From: Ewingella allii
GTDB taxonomy: Bacteria > Pseudomonadota > Gammaproteobacteria > Enterobacterales > Enterobacteriaceae
DNA: 64,000 bases
Assembly: GCF_044430645.1 (NCBI RefSeq)
Contig: NZ_JAWUDN010000001.1
Location: 868,001-932,000 of the forward strand
Direction: 5' to 3'
Shown: one piece after another, positions 35,158-42,251 of the stretch
How positions within the stretch are numbered: the stretch's first letter is position 1
Layout: each line of letters begins with the position of its first letter
Made by a program: the position numbers and the translations under genes
The notes under the pieces: generated by a model
Seen by the model: the letters and a program-made list of their open reading frames with translations, nothing else
What the model was told of the DNA's origin: nothing
The model's database searches: none

Positions 35158-35186
35158 CAATAAAATTAAGTAAGCTTACATTTTGT
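35141..35186. promoter_or_regulatory. OL operator region
   Basis: Two copies of CTTACATTTTGT (35141-35152 and 35175-35186) and a GTAAGCTTAC palindrome (35170-35179). The same dodecamer recurs once in OR at 35919-35930, on the other side of the repressor gene, which marks it as the probable repressor-binding sequence. Confidence 0.75.
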
Positions 35187-35196
35187 TTTTGGATAC

Positions 35197-35218
35197 AAAA
35201 AAACCCGCACGTAGCGGG
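35197..35218 (-). terminator. Terminator of the CI repressor gene
   Basis: CCCGC/GCGGG stem followed on the minus strand by a run of seven T, 20 bp past the repressor stop. Confidence 0.75.
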
Positions 35219-35238
35219 CTTTGAAATAGCGGGTTTGC

Positions 35239-35886
35239 TTAGTCGTAATCTATGACGATCTGTTTAACAACCCCAACAAGCTTACATGTGTGATCAACGG
35301 GGATAGGTTTAAAATCTGGATTGAGGGGCATCAGATATTGGTTTGGACCATCGATTTCTAATTTCTTAAGTGTGGCCTTTTTCCCACCGTCGATATGAAC
35401 AACGACAATTTTTCCGTTTGCCTCATCCAAGAAACCAAATTCAGGATCTACGATTACGATAGAGCCATCCGGGATGCTCAATAATCCAGAAGATGTCATC
35501 GATTCACCTTTCACTTTTAGGGCAAAAGATTGGTCAGATACTCTGGCCGTGGTATCTACCCACCGCGTGGATGATGATGCCATTGTTTCAGAAATTATCT
35601 CGGTCCACGCCCCCGCCTGAACCCAAGAAATCAAAGGAACACTGCGAGTTCTTCCAGAATTTGCGCGTGCTGGGGAATCAATCTCACCTTGGCCCTTAAG
35701 AAGCCAATCAGGAGAGGCTTCGAGGAAGCTAGCCAGTTTAAGAAGGCTTTCGCTTGATGGGATAGTGGTATCATTTTCCCATTGGGTTACAGCAGACGCA
35801 GAAACACCTACGAATTCCGCAACATCCTTCTGAGTCATTTTTAACTGACGCCGCCTAAATTTTATTCGGCTCCCCACTGTATTCAT
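35239..35886 (-). CDS. CI-type prophage repressor (XRE HTH + S24 LexA-like peptidase)
   Basis: Keeps the prophage silent by binding OL and OR, and self-cleaves when RecA is activated. 215 residues: HTH at ~17-37 (MTQKDVAEFVGVSASAVTQWE), self-cleavage site Ala91-Gly92 (WVQAGAW), catalytic Ser129 (KGESMTSSG) and Lys170 in GGKKATLKKL. The 41-residue Ser-Lys spacing fits the LexA/CI family. All catalytic residues are present, so SOS induction should work. Divergent from cro. Confidence 0.93.
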   Translation of the reverse strand: MNTVGSRIKFRRRQLKMTQKDVAEFVGVSASAVTQWENDTTIPSSESLLKLASFLEASPDWLLKGQGEIDSPARANSGRTRSVPLISWVQAGAWTEIISETMASSSTRWVDTTARVSDQSFALKVKGESMTSSGLLSIPDGSIVIVDPEFGFLDEANGKIVVVHIDGGKKATLKKLEIDGPNQYLMPLNPDFKPIPVDHTCKLVGVVKQIVIDYD

Positions 35887-35918
35887 CAGCCACCTCCGCC
35901 TTTTTCAATGTTAGCTAT

Positions 35919-35972
35919 CTTACATTTTGTTGACGTAAGTATTCTGTGAATATACGATGTAAGCATACTTAC
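35919..35972. promoter_or_regulatory. OR/PR operator-promoter region
   Basis: Contains CTTACATTTTGT (35919-35930), the rightward promoter -35 TTGACG (35930-35935), 17-bp spacer and -10 TACGAT (35953-35958), plus half-sites GTAAG/CTTAC arranged as GTAAG at 35935-35939 and GTAAG-CATA-CTTAC at 35959-35972. It would control cro and the rightward operon, and on the other strand cI. Confidence 0.75.
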
Positions 35973-35990
35973 TTTTATGGTGGAGGAAGC

Positions 35991-36194
35991 ATGTTCAAAA
36001 GTGATGTTCTTAAGCATTTCGGTGGTACTTCAAAAACGGCAAGCGCATTAGATATTTCTCACAGTGCTGTTTGCCAGTGGGGAGAAGTGATTCCAGAAAA
36101 ACAGGCAATGAAAGTCGAGAGAATTACGAAGGGAAAAATCAAATATTCCCCTTCTTTCTACGAAAAGACTATCACCACCGCACCGCAGGCATAA
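35991..36194 (+). CDS. Cro-like regulator
   Basis: 67 residues: MFKSDVLKHFGGTSKTASALDISHSAVCQWGEVIPEKQAMKVERIT. This is the small Cro/DicC family in which the recognition helix is followed by VCQWGEVIPEKQA. It lies divergent from the repressor and directly after OR, the standard cro place. Start at 35991 is preceded by GGAGGAAGC; an in-frame upstream ATG would pass through the promoter. Confidence 0.88.
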   Translation: MFKSDVLKHFGGTSKTASALDISHSAVCQWGEVIPEKQAMKVERITKGKIKYSPSFYEKTITTAPQA

Positions 36195-36213
36195 CTACCC
36201 AAGGAAAAGCGAA

Positions 36214-36747
36214 ATGGTAGACATCAAAACAGCAGTAAAAGCGATGTGCAAAGCCTTCCCCGGCGGTCGGTCTGCAATGGCTGGTGGACTGGGAATGACT
36301 GAAACGCAGTTCAACAACAACCTTTACGAGAAGAATGGCTGCCGTTTTTTCGAAGTGACCGAGCTGGAAGCAATCGAGGATCTGAGCGGTACCAGTTTCT
36401 TGGCTGAGTACTTCGCCCAACGCCGCGGCGGCCTGTTCGTAGATATCCCGCAATTGGATGAGTTGGATCAGGTTGAGTTGTTCAGCCGGAGCATGCGCAC
36501 AGCAGCGCATCGTGGCCACGTCGACATGATTATTCAGGCATCGCTTGAAGATGGTGTGATTGATTCGGCAGAGGCCGCAGAAATCATGACATATCACCAG
36601 CGCCACTTGGCGGCACGTGATGCAGAGGTTAGGGCGGTGATTGCGCTGTTCAGCAAGAAGTCGAAGGCCGGAAAGGTTGAAGCCCCAAGTGTGCAGCTCG
36701 GGGCTTCGGGTGCATTAACTAAACAGTGTGGAGTAGATAACGCATGA
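36214..36747 (+). CDS. CII/YmfL-like regulatory protein
   Basis: 177 residues of the phage regulatory CII (YmfL) group: VDIKTAVKAMCKAFPGGRSAMAGGLGMTETQFNNNLYEK at the N-terminus is the helix-turn-helix part, then TELEAIEDLSGTSFLAEYFA. Such proteins take the CII slot between cro and replication genes and are presumed transcription activators of lysogeny. The stop overlaps the next ATG (ATGA). Confidence 0.82.
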   Translation: MVDIKTAVKAMCKAFPGGRSAMAGGLGMTETQFNNNLYEKNGCRFFEVTELEAIEDLSGTSFLAEYFAQRRGGLFVDIPQLDELDQVELFSRSMRTAAHRGHVDMIIQASLEDGVIDSAEAAEIMTYHQRHLAARDAEVRAVIALFSKKSKAGKVEAPSVQLGASGALTKQCGVDNA

Positions 36748-37106
36748 ACAGTTTACTCGTAAAAGCTGGGATACCGCAAATGCGCTGTGTGGCAGTGCCT
36801 AGCAGTACCTGTGGCTCTTTCTCGTATGAAGTGATGATAGGTGGCAGCTGGGTGCCGTGCAACTACCAGTTTGCCGTCCGTTGGGTAGGTTACGTGACCG
36901 CGCAGCGTAAGAAGGTGGACGCATGTCAGAAGAAATCCAAAAGCTGGACAGGCGTTACAAAGATTGGCAGGGCGTTCTGGTCCACGTCGTGGGATTTGAT
37001 AGACCCGGCGAACGAGTCATCTACATGCGAGAAGGGTATGAGCATGAATGCGCCTATCCAGTTGAGAGATTCCGTAAGAGGTTCACGAGGATTCTATGAG
37101 CGTTAA
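36744..37106 (+). CDS. Hypothetical phage protein, 3' part overlapping the next gene
   Basis: 120 codons starting at the ATGA junction with the CII-like gene. Residues 1-58 (MNSLLVKAGIPQMRCVAVPS, then VMIGGSWVPCNYQFAVRWVGYV) look like a genuine small phage protein. Residues beyond ~60 are read through the DUF4222 gene in another frame and are low-complexity in character. Either the frame simply runs on or the original stop near 36925 was lost. No family recognised. Confidence 0.5.
   Translation: MNSLLVKAGIPQMRCVAVPSSTCGSFSYEVMIGGSWVPCNYQFAVRWVGYVTAQRKKVDACQKKSKSWTGVTKIGRAFWSTSWDLIDPANESSTCEKGMSMNAPIQLRDSVRGSRGFYER
36923..37099 (+). CDS. DUF4222 family small phage protein
   Basis: 58 residues, MSEEIQKLDRRYKDWQGVLV to the C-terminal YPVERFRKRFTRIL. 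This matches the DUF4222 pattern (DRRYKDxxGxxVxV...YxxECxxPxxxFxxxFxRI) common between cII and replication genes of lambdoid prophages. Function unknown. Its stop overlaps the replication gene start (ATGA at 37096-37099), so it is translationally coupled to it. Confidence 0.8.
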   Translation: MSEEIQKLDRRYKDWQGVLVHVVGFDRPGERVIYMREGYEHECAYPVERFRKRFTRIL

Positions 37107-38106
37107 GTTATCCGCATACGTTTGGGATGGTTGCGCGGCTGCCGGTTTAAAAATATCGGCGGTGGCCATTATGGCGCGCCTCGCTGACTTTAGCTCTGAC
37201 GAGGGCTTGTGCTGGCCGTCTATTGCAACCATCGCCCGCCAGCTGGGTGCCGGAGAAAGTACCGTGCGCACCACGCTAGGCAAACTTGAGGCCGACGGCT
37301 GGGTCAGCAGCACCCAGCGCCGCAAGGGAAACCGCAACACATCGAACATGTACCAGTTGAACATCGCCAAGCTGCGCGCTGCTGCTGAGGCGTCAGATTC
37401 TGACACGTCAAAATCTGACACATCAAATTCTGACCGTTCAAAATCTGATGCATCAAAATCCAACACGAATACCGGTTTTCACCCGCCAGAATCTGGGGGG
37501 GATCCGTTAGTAAATTCAAAACAAGATCCATCAGATATTAAAACCCTTTGTCAGCCTGCTGCGCTGACCGACGCCGAGGTTGAAATTACTGATCGGGCTA
37601 AACAGGTCTTGAACTACCTGAACCAAATCACTGGCTCACGCTATCAGGTCAGCAAATCCTCGCTGGATAACATCCGCGCCAGACTGCGAGAAGGCTTCAC
37701 TGTTGAAGAGCAGCAACTGACGGTGGATTACCTGCATGCCAAGTGGGGCGGCGATCTGGAAATGGCCGAATACCTGCGTCCGGCGACGCTGTTCCAGCCT
37801 TCGAAATTCCCCGGCTATCTGGAAGGCGCAAACGCGTGGAAGCGCGATGGTCGTCCGGCCCGCAAAAATGGGAAGTGGGATCGCGGCGGTGATGTTTCCG
37901 TTGACACGACAGAGCGCGACATGGCTTACCGCCGTTTCATCAGCGGAGTGGCCGGAACGAAAGCACCAAGCGATTTGGAAAAGCAGGTTTGTGCCGAAGC
38001 CAGCCGGGCAAACGTTCGTGGGATGCGTAGCGATTTCGCGATATCAGCATGGAACCGTGTTTGGAAAGAGTGCGCGCAGCGCCAGCAGCAGGGGACCGCA
38101 GTATGA
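37096..38106 (+). CDS. Phage replication initiator (O-like, HTH plus C-terminal DUF domain)
   Basis: 336 residues. The N-terminal ~95 form a winged-helix domain (LCWPSIATIARQLGAGESTVRTTLGKLEADGWVSS). Residues 100-124 are five 5-residue repeats (SDSDT, SKSDT, SNSDR, SKSDA, SKSNT). Residues ~165-250 match the conserved C-terminal domain of phage replication proteins (VLNYLNQITGSRYQ, AEYLRPATLFQPSKFPGYL). The DNA of the repeats is likely the origin (see separate entry). It should recruit host or phage helicase; no separate helicase-loader gene is seen nearby. Confidence 0.82.
   Translation: MSVKLSAYVWDGCAAAGLKISAVAIMARLADFSSDEGLCWPSIATIARQLGAGESTVRTTLGKLEADGWVSSTQRRKGNRNTSNMYQLNIAKLRAAAEASDSDTSKSDTSNSDRSKSDASKSNTNTGFHPPESGGDPLVNSKQDPSDIKTLCQPAALTDAEVEITDRAKQVLNYLNQITGSRYQVSKSSLDNIRARLREGFTVEEQQLTVDYLHAKWGGDLEMAEYLRPATLFQPSKFPGYLEGANAWKRDGRPARKNGKWDRGGDVSVDTTERDMAYRRFISGVAGTKAPSDLEKQVCAEASRANVRGMRSDFAISAWNRVWKECAQRQQQGTAV
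37393..37467 (+). repeat. Five 15-bp iterons, candidate replication origin
   Basis: Five head-to-tail copies of a 15-mer close to TCAAAATCTGACACA at 37393, 37408, 37423, 37438 and 37453, inside the initiator gene. They are followed by a partly AT-rich stretch (about 37505-37550). This mirrors lambda, whose origin is a set of iterons within gene O followed by an AT-rich segment. Confidence 0.7.
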
Positions 38107-38642
38107 ATGAATTCGCTAGCCATACCCCGGTAGAGCACAAAGACCGCTGGCAGACGCCGCTGGAAGTGTTCACCGCTTTGGATCTGGAATTTGGTTTCTA
38201 CTTGGACGCAGCTGCCGACGACCAGAACGCGCTGTGCGCCCGGTACCTGACCGAAGCCGCCAATGCACTGACCACCGAGTGGGAAAGCTACGGTGCCATC
38301 TGGTGCAACCCGCCATACAGCGCAATAACGCCATGGGTAGAAAAGGCCGCCGAGCAGTGCCGAGCCCAAAATCAGCCCGTAGTTATGCTCCTTCCCGCCG
38401 ACACTTCGACAGGTTGGTTTGCTCAGGCGCTGGCCACCGCCGACGAAATCCGGTTTATCACCGAGGGCCGTCTGTCGTTTATCAATGCCGGAACCGGCAA
38501 GCCGGGCAAGAACGGCAACAGCAAGGGCAGCATGTTGGTGATCTGGCGTCCTTTTATCAAACCGCGTGGGCAGTTCACGACAGTGTGTCGCGACGTGCTG
38601 CTGAGTATTGGCGCTGGCTATTTGCAGGAGGTGGCAGCGTGA
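38103..38642 (+). CDS. Phage N6-adenine DNA methyltransferase (Dam type)
   Basis: 179 residues of the phage Dam family (PF05869). It opens with HKDRWQTPLEVFTALDLEFGFYLDAAAD (SAM-site side) and carries the catalytic NPPY motif in IWCNPPYSAITPWVEKA near residue 64. Adenine methylation, probably at GATC-like sites, is expected; reasons could be restriction evasion or replication control. Starts at the ATGA overlap with the replication gene. Confidence 0.88.
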   Translation: MNEFASHTPVEHKDRWQTPLEVFTALDLEFGFYLDAAADDQNALCARYLTEAANALTTEWESYGAIWCNPPYSAITPWVEKAAEQCRAQNQPVVMLLPADTSTGWFAQALATADEIRFITEGRLSFINAGTGKPGKNGNSKGSMLVIWRPFIKPRGQFTTVCRDVLLSIGAGYLQEVAA

Positions 38643-38800
38643 ACGAGTTCCAGAAAATCTGGCTTGCCGCCTACAACGGCTGGCTGGTTGCTGTCTCCCC
38701 TTCGGGGGAGCTGCATCCCACTGATTACACCGCGGCGCGGGAACATGCAGATGCTGTGCTGAACAGCCTGATCAAGGCGGGGGAGGTTGCATGCAGCTGA
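38639..38800 (+). CDS. Small phage protein, 53 aa
   Basis: GTG start at 38639 overlapping the methylase stop (GTGA), with AGGAGG upstream. It encodes VNEFQKIWLAAYNGWLVAVSPSGELHPTDYTAAREHADAV and overlaps rusA by 10 bp. No family recognised, but the coupling at both ends supports a real gene. Confidence 0.65.
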   Translation: MNEFQKIWLAAYNGWLVAVSPSGELHPTDYTAAREHADAVLNSLIKAGEVACS

Positions 38801-39165
38801 CCCTGCCATTCCCGCCGAGCGTTAACGGCTACTGGCGCGCCACCAGCAAAGGCATGCTGATGAGCGCACGCGGCAGGGTTTACCGTTCAAACGCTGTAGC
38901 CGCCGTTTATGAGCAACTCAAACGCAAGCCCAAGCCGCTGACCGCCGAGTTGGACGTTCACGTCGTGCTGTTTCCGCCGACCCGCGCGCGCCGGGATCTG
39001 GATAACTTCCAGAAGGCGCTGTTTGACAGCCTGACGCATGCAGGGGTCTGGGCGGACGACAGCCAAGTGAAAAGAATGACTGTTGAATGGGGAGAGTTAA
39101 CGAAAGAGGGAAAAGCAGAAGTACGGATCATCGATTTCAAACCAGCCGGTGTGCAGCCGGTTTAA
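38791..39165 (+). CDS. rusA: RusA-family Holliday-junction resolvase
   Basis: 124 residues. N-terminal LPFPPSVNGYWRATSKGMLMSARGRVYR and the acidic catalytic cluster RRDLDNFQKALFDSL (Asp near residues 69 and 71) plus DDSQVKRM (Asp ~90) are the RusA pattern. It cuts four-way junctions during phage replication and recombination, before packaging. Within the tightly packed rightward operon. Confidence 0.92.
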   Translation: MQLTLPFPPSVNGYWRATSKGMLMSARGRVYRSNAVAAVYEQLKRKPKPLTAELDVHVVLFPPTRARRDLDNFQKALFDSLTHAGVWADDSQVKRMTVEWGELTKEGKAEVRIIDFKPAGVQPV

Positions 39166-39179
39166 CGTGTGGGGTAATT

Positions 39180-39869
39180 ATGTCGAACAGTCTGCTGTCA
39201 GGAAAAGTGGTAACGATGTCGAGCCGAGAGATTGCCGCGCTGGTGCAGAGTAAGCACAGCGATGTGAAGCGGTCGGCTGAACGTCTCGCAGTTGGTGGAG
39301 TTTTAACCGCGCCGTTGGCGCAGTTCGAATTTGAGCATAACGGTAATATTTATTTTGAGTATCGATTCAATAAGCGCGATTCGCTGGTTCTGGTTGCTCA
39401 GTTGTCTCCGCAGTTCACCGCTGCGGTAATTGACCGTTGGCAAGAACTGGAATCTAAAAGTCTGGTGCCGCAGACACTGCCGGAGGCTTTGCGCCTTGCT
39501 GCGGATCTCGCCGATGAGAAACAGGCTTTGGAATCTCAGCTGGCGCTGGTCGCACCGAAGGCTGAATTTGTCGATCGGTATGTGGCCGCTAAAGGTTCAA
39601 TGGGATTTCGGTCAGTCTGCAAGCTTCTGAAGGCCAAGGAGCCGGAATTCCGCCTGTTCATGATTGATGAAAAAATCATGTACCGGCAGGACGGGCAGTA
39701 CACGCCATACAGCGTCCATCTGGAAACGGGACGATTCGAAGTGAAGACCGGCACAAGCCATGTTAGCCAGCATGCATTTCGTCAGACGCGGTTTACGCCA
39801 AAGGGGGTTCAGTGGATTGCCGGGCTTTGGGCCGACCATCAGCGCAAGAAACAGGAGAGCGCAGCGTGA
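39180..39869 (+). CDS. Phage antirepressor (Rha-type N-terminus, KilAC C-terminus)
   Basis: 229 residues. Residues ~10-90 are a Rha/regulatory domain (MSSREIAALVQSKHSDVKRSAERL, YFEYRFNKRDSLVLVAQLS). Residues ~115-225 are a KilAC domain (LAPKAEFVDRYV, MGFRSVCKLLKAKEPEFRLFM, YTPYSVHLETGRFEVK). Such fusions antagonise repressors or interfere with host factors. Start ATG 39180 follows GGGGTAATT; an upstream in-frame ATG lies inside rusA. Stop overlaps the next GTG. Confidence 0.85.
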   Translation: MSNSLLSGKVVTMSSREIAALVQSKHSDVKRSAERLAVGGVLTAPLAQFEFEHNGNIYFEYRFNKRDSLVLVAQLSPQFTAAVIDRWQELESKSLVPQTLPEALRLAADLADEKQALESQLALVAPKAEFVDRYVAAKGSMGFRSVCKLLKAKEPEFRLFMIDEKIMYRQDGQYTPYSVHLETGRFEVKTGTSHVSQHAFRQTRFTPKGVQWIAGLWADHQRKKQESAA

Positions 39870-40888
39870 GAGCATTACTTAAGCCCTACGCCCAGCGCGC
39901 GGCCGGTGTTGGCATATTTACGCCCGGTACCGACTTGATGTGGCTGTTCGACCAAAAGCAGCTGCTCGTTTCTACGGTTCCGCCGGAGTTAGCGGACCAG
40001 CCTGACGGCAAACTGCCGGATGTCATTCATTCGCTGGTGGATGACCAGCGCCTGAAAGATTTCTTCATGAATGAGCGAGTATTGAACGCTGCTGGCGGCG
40101 AGTGGGCGCTGAGAGACTGGTTAAAACGGATCATGACCTGCCAGTGGACGCGCAGCGATGACAAGTATCACACCAAGGAAATGGACACGCTTAAATATGG
40201 CCACAGCGGCGTCCGCCTGTGCTGGCACCACGAAAATAAGTTCAGAGAGCACATTCTGGACGAGCTGGACAGGCTGGCCGACCGGAACCGCGCTGAGTTT
40301 ATCATCGTAAGCGCCGTGAGAGAGCTGAAGCTATCGGAAGGCCACCAGCTGAGCTTCTATGACTTGTGCTGGTGGGCCACGCTGCGGGGACTGGTTGACC
40401 TGATGCCCTACGATGCCGCGCGCCACGCGCTGGGCTGGCAGTCAGAAAAGCCGATTAAGTCGGTTGGCCGCGAGTCGGACATTGTGCCGGAGGCGCATCC
40501 TGTTCAGGTGCTGAAAGAGCGCGTTGAGCCGGTTAAGGCAGTTCTACACGTTGCCATTGACCCGGAGACGCCGGAATCCTTTATGCTGCGACCGAAGCGC
40601 CGCCGCTGGGAGAGCGCCAAGTACACGCAGTGGGTTAAGCGTCAGCCGTGCTGCGGCTGTGGTAATCAGGCCGACGACCCGCACCACATCACGGGTAATG
40701 GCTTCGGCGGTATGGGAACCAAAGCGCATGACATGTTCGTGATCCCGCTGTGCAGGCAGTGTCACGACAGGCTCCATGCGAATACGGCCGAGTGGGAAGA
40801 AGAGAATGGCAGCCAGTTACTTCTGGCTATGCGGACAATGGACAGCGCGCTGGCGATGGGTGTTATCGCTACGGGCAAAGCAAAATAA
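39866..40888 (+). CDS. DUF968 phage protein with HNH-like zinc module
   Basis: 340 residues. The C-terminal third is DUF968: CCGCGNQADDPHHITGNGFGGMGTKAHDMFVIPLCRQCHDRLH, a CxxC/HH/CxxCH arrangement typical of zinc-bound HNH-type folds. The N-terminal two thirds are helical and unassigned. DUF968 relatives include lambda Orf-type recombination proteins and putative nucleases. GTG start at 39866 overlaps the antirepressor stop (GTGA). Confidence 0.82.
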   Translation: MRALLKPYAQRAAGVGIFTPGTDLMWLFDQKQLLVSTVPPELADQPDGKLPDVIHSLVDDQRLKDFFMNERVLNAAGGEWALRDWLKRIMTCQWTRSDDKYHTKEMDTLKYGHSGVRLCWHHENKFREHILDELDRLADRNRAEFIIVSAVRELKLSEGHQLSFYDLCWWATLRGLVDLMPYDAARHALGWQSEKPIKSVGRESDIVPEAHPVQVLKERVEPVKAVLHVAIDPETPESFMLRPKRRRWESAKYTQWVKRQPCCGCGNQADDPHHITGNGFGGMGTKAHDMFVIPLCRQCHDRLHANTAEWEEENGSQLLLAMRTMDSALAMGVIATGKAK

Positions 40889-40902
40889 GTGTGGAGAGAA
40901 TA

Positions 40903-41265
40903 ATGCGAGATATTCAGGAAGTTTTATCGAGGTGGGGTTTTTGGGCGCGCGATAATAGTGGGGTCGATTTTTCTCATATTGCTGCTGGTTTCAAGGGACT
41001 ACTGCCAGAACAAGGTAGCAGTAAAAAAAGTTGTTCTGATGATGACGGTATCACAATCGATCATGCTGTCGGGCGTCTAAAAGCAGTTAGAAAGCCTGAA
41101 GAGTTGGAATTGATTTTAAAACACTATGTTTTCGGACAATCTAAATCTGCGATTGCAAGAGCTAAAAAATGCAATGAAAGAGAGATTAGAAGGCAGTTAC
41201 AAGTTGCTGAGGGGTTTATTGATGGCTGCCTTTCCATAATAGGTAAAAAATTAGACATGGACTAA
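40903..41265 (+). CDS. Q-type late antiterminator
   Basis: 120 residues of the phage antitermination protein Q family (PF06530): VLSRWGFWARDNSGVDFSHIAAGFKGLLP at the N-terminus and an HTH-like region SKSAIARAKKCNEREIRRQLQVAEGFIDG. It should let RNA polymerase pass terminators into the lysis, head and tail genes. GTGGAGAG precedes the ATG. It ends the early rightward operon; a terminator and an oppositely oriented cassette separate it from the lysis genes. Confidence 0.87.
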   Translation: MRDIQEVLSRWGFWARDNSGVDFSHIAAGFKGLLPEQGSSKKSCSDDDGITIDHAVGRLKAVRKPEELELILKHYVFGQSKSAIARAKKCNEREIRRQLQVAEGFIDGCLSIIGKKLDMD

Positions 41266-41273
41266 ATAAGATG

Positions 41274-41304
41274 TAGGCGCACTGAGCTCTCAGCGCGCCT
41301 TTTA
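41274..41304. terminator. Terminator between Q and the minus-strand cassette
   Basis: AGGCGC and GCGCCT arms around an internal GAGCTC, followed by TTTTA. Confidence 0.65.
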
Positions 41305-41309
41305 TACGC

Positions 41310-41963
41310 TTATTTTTTTATTTTTTTAATAAGTGATTCTAGAAGTTCATCAAGTTTCGATGTTTCAATAGCTATGGACTGCTTTCTGGAAAGCTCCTCA
41401 ATTACAGAAATATGGCTGTTTACTTTAGCTGCTAGTAAATCGTCATCAATTCCGAACCAGATAGTTTTTTCATAATCATGCCGCATTTCGCGATGTTGCC
41501 GAATTTGTTCTTCAGTCAGACCTTCTTCTATAGGCAGCCAATAATGCGTACCTAGGGAGTGTGCAGCTCCCAAAATGTTGTTTATCTCTATTCTAATCCC
41601 TTCAAATGGCTCTGAGTATTTTTCCCCAAACAAGGCCATAATCGAGTATTTTTGAGAAGCTAGTTCGGAAAATATTTTTTCATATTTTTGGTATCGCTCA
41701 TATGGCACAAATGCTCTATCTCGTTGCCCACCTTCTGCTGGATTCTCACCATCTTGTTTGGGTCTTGACCCCCCTTCGTTTCCGAAGGATAAGGGGCTGC
41801 GGATATAGCGTATAGCATCCCTTGCTTCATAAAACATGGCTAAAACTTTTTCTAAAGCCTCTAGGCGACGCTTCCCTAAAAACTCACGTCTCCAGGAGTT
41901 TAATCCATACAAGAAGGCAATAGCGGCGAGAAGAAAAGTGAGTGCAGCTATAAAGCTTGACAT
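41310..41963 (-). CDS. Unknown membrane-anchored protein (moron)
   Basis: 217 residues. One N-terminal membrane segment (residues ~4-20, IAALTFLLAAIAFLYGLN) and a charged cytoplasmic body (GKRRLEALEKVLAMFYEARDAIRYIRSP; HYWLPIEEGLTEEQIRQHREMRHDYEKTIWFGIDD; C-terminal KLDELLESLIKKIKK). No family recognised. Base composition is more AT-rich than the flanking phage genes and the strand is opposite, typical of a moron acquired between Q and lysis genes. Confidence 0.75.
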   Translation of the reverse strand: MSSFIAALTFLLAAIAFLYGLNSWRREFLGKRRLEALEKVLAMFYEARDAIRYIRSPLSFGNEGGSRPKQDGENPAEGGQRDRAFVPYERYQKYEKIFSELASQKYSIMALFGEKYSEPFEGIRIEINNILGAAHSLGTHYWLPIEEGLTEEQIRQHREMRHDYEKTIWFGIDDDLLAAKVNSHISVIEELSRKQSIAIETSKLDELLESLIKKIKK

Positions 41964-42251
41964 AAAATTTCCTTAAAAAAGACTAACTCGGCCCGAATTA
42001 TATATTGTATTGTGTTAAGAGTGGTTACGTAGTCACAAAGCTTAGACAATCTGAAGCCTCATTTCTCTGAGGTTTATGTTGTGTGAGTGAGTTAAGAGTT
42101 TGACGAAAATGGTAACCAAACTTATACTTTAACTATCAAATTTGGGAATGAAGAGGCGGCTCCCAAACCAAAACCGCCAAGTTGGTCACTTCGGCTTCGG
42201 CCTGGGACTCCAACCGCGTAGGCTGAGAGGTCTACACTCAAACAAACGTTA
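41964..42251. other. 288-bp gap inside the moron cassette with paired segments
   Basis: No credible ORF. The 42160-42225 part can fold as two adjacent stems on the minus strand: GTTGG...CCAAC and GGCGG...CCGCC. A further CCTCA/TGAGG hairpin lies near 42056-42081. An AT-rich part next to 41963 may hold the promoter of the membrane protein gene. It could contain a terminator for the DUF3800 gene or a small RNA; no T-run marks an end. Confidence 0.35.

Noticed and set aside
35946..35990. Upstream in-frame ATG extension of the Cro-like gene
   Set aside because: It would start within the PR promoter and -10 region; the ATG at 35991 has a good GGAGGAAGC.
37393..37467. Reading the 15-bp repeats as a CRISPR array
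   Set aside because: Units are head-to-tail without spacers, are in frame inside a gene and only 15 bp long.
42140..42240. Possible tRNA or tRNA-like gene in the moron gap
   Set aside because: No acceptor stem, T-loop GTTCRA or anticodon arm of the right size could be assembled.
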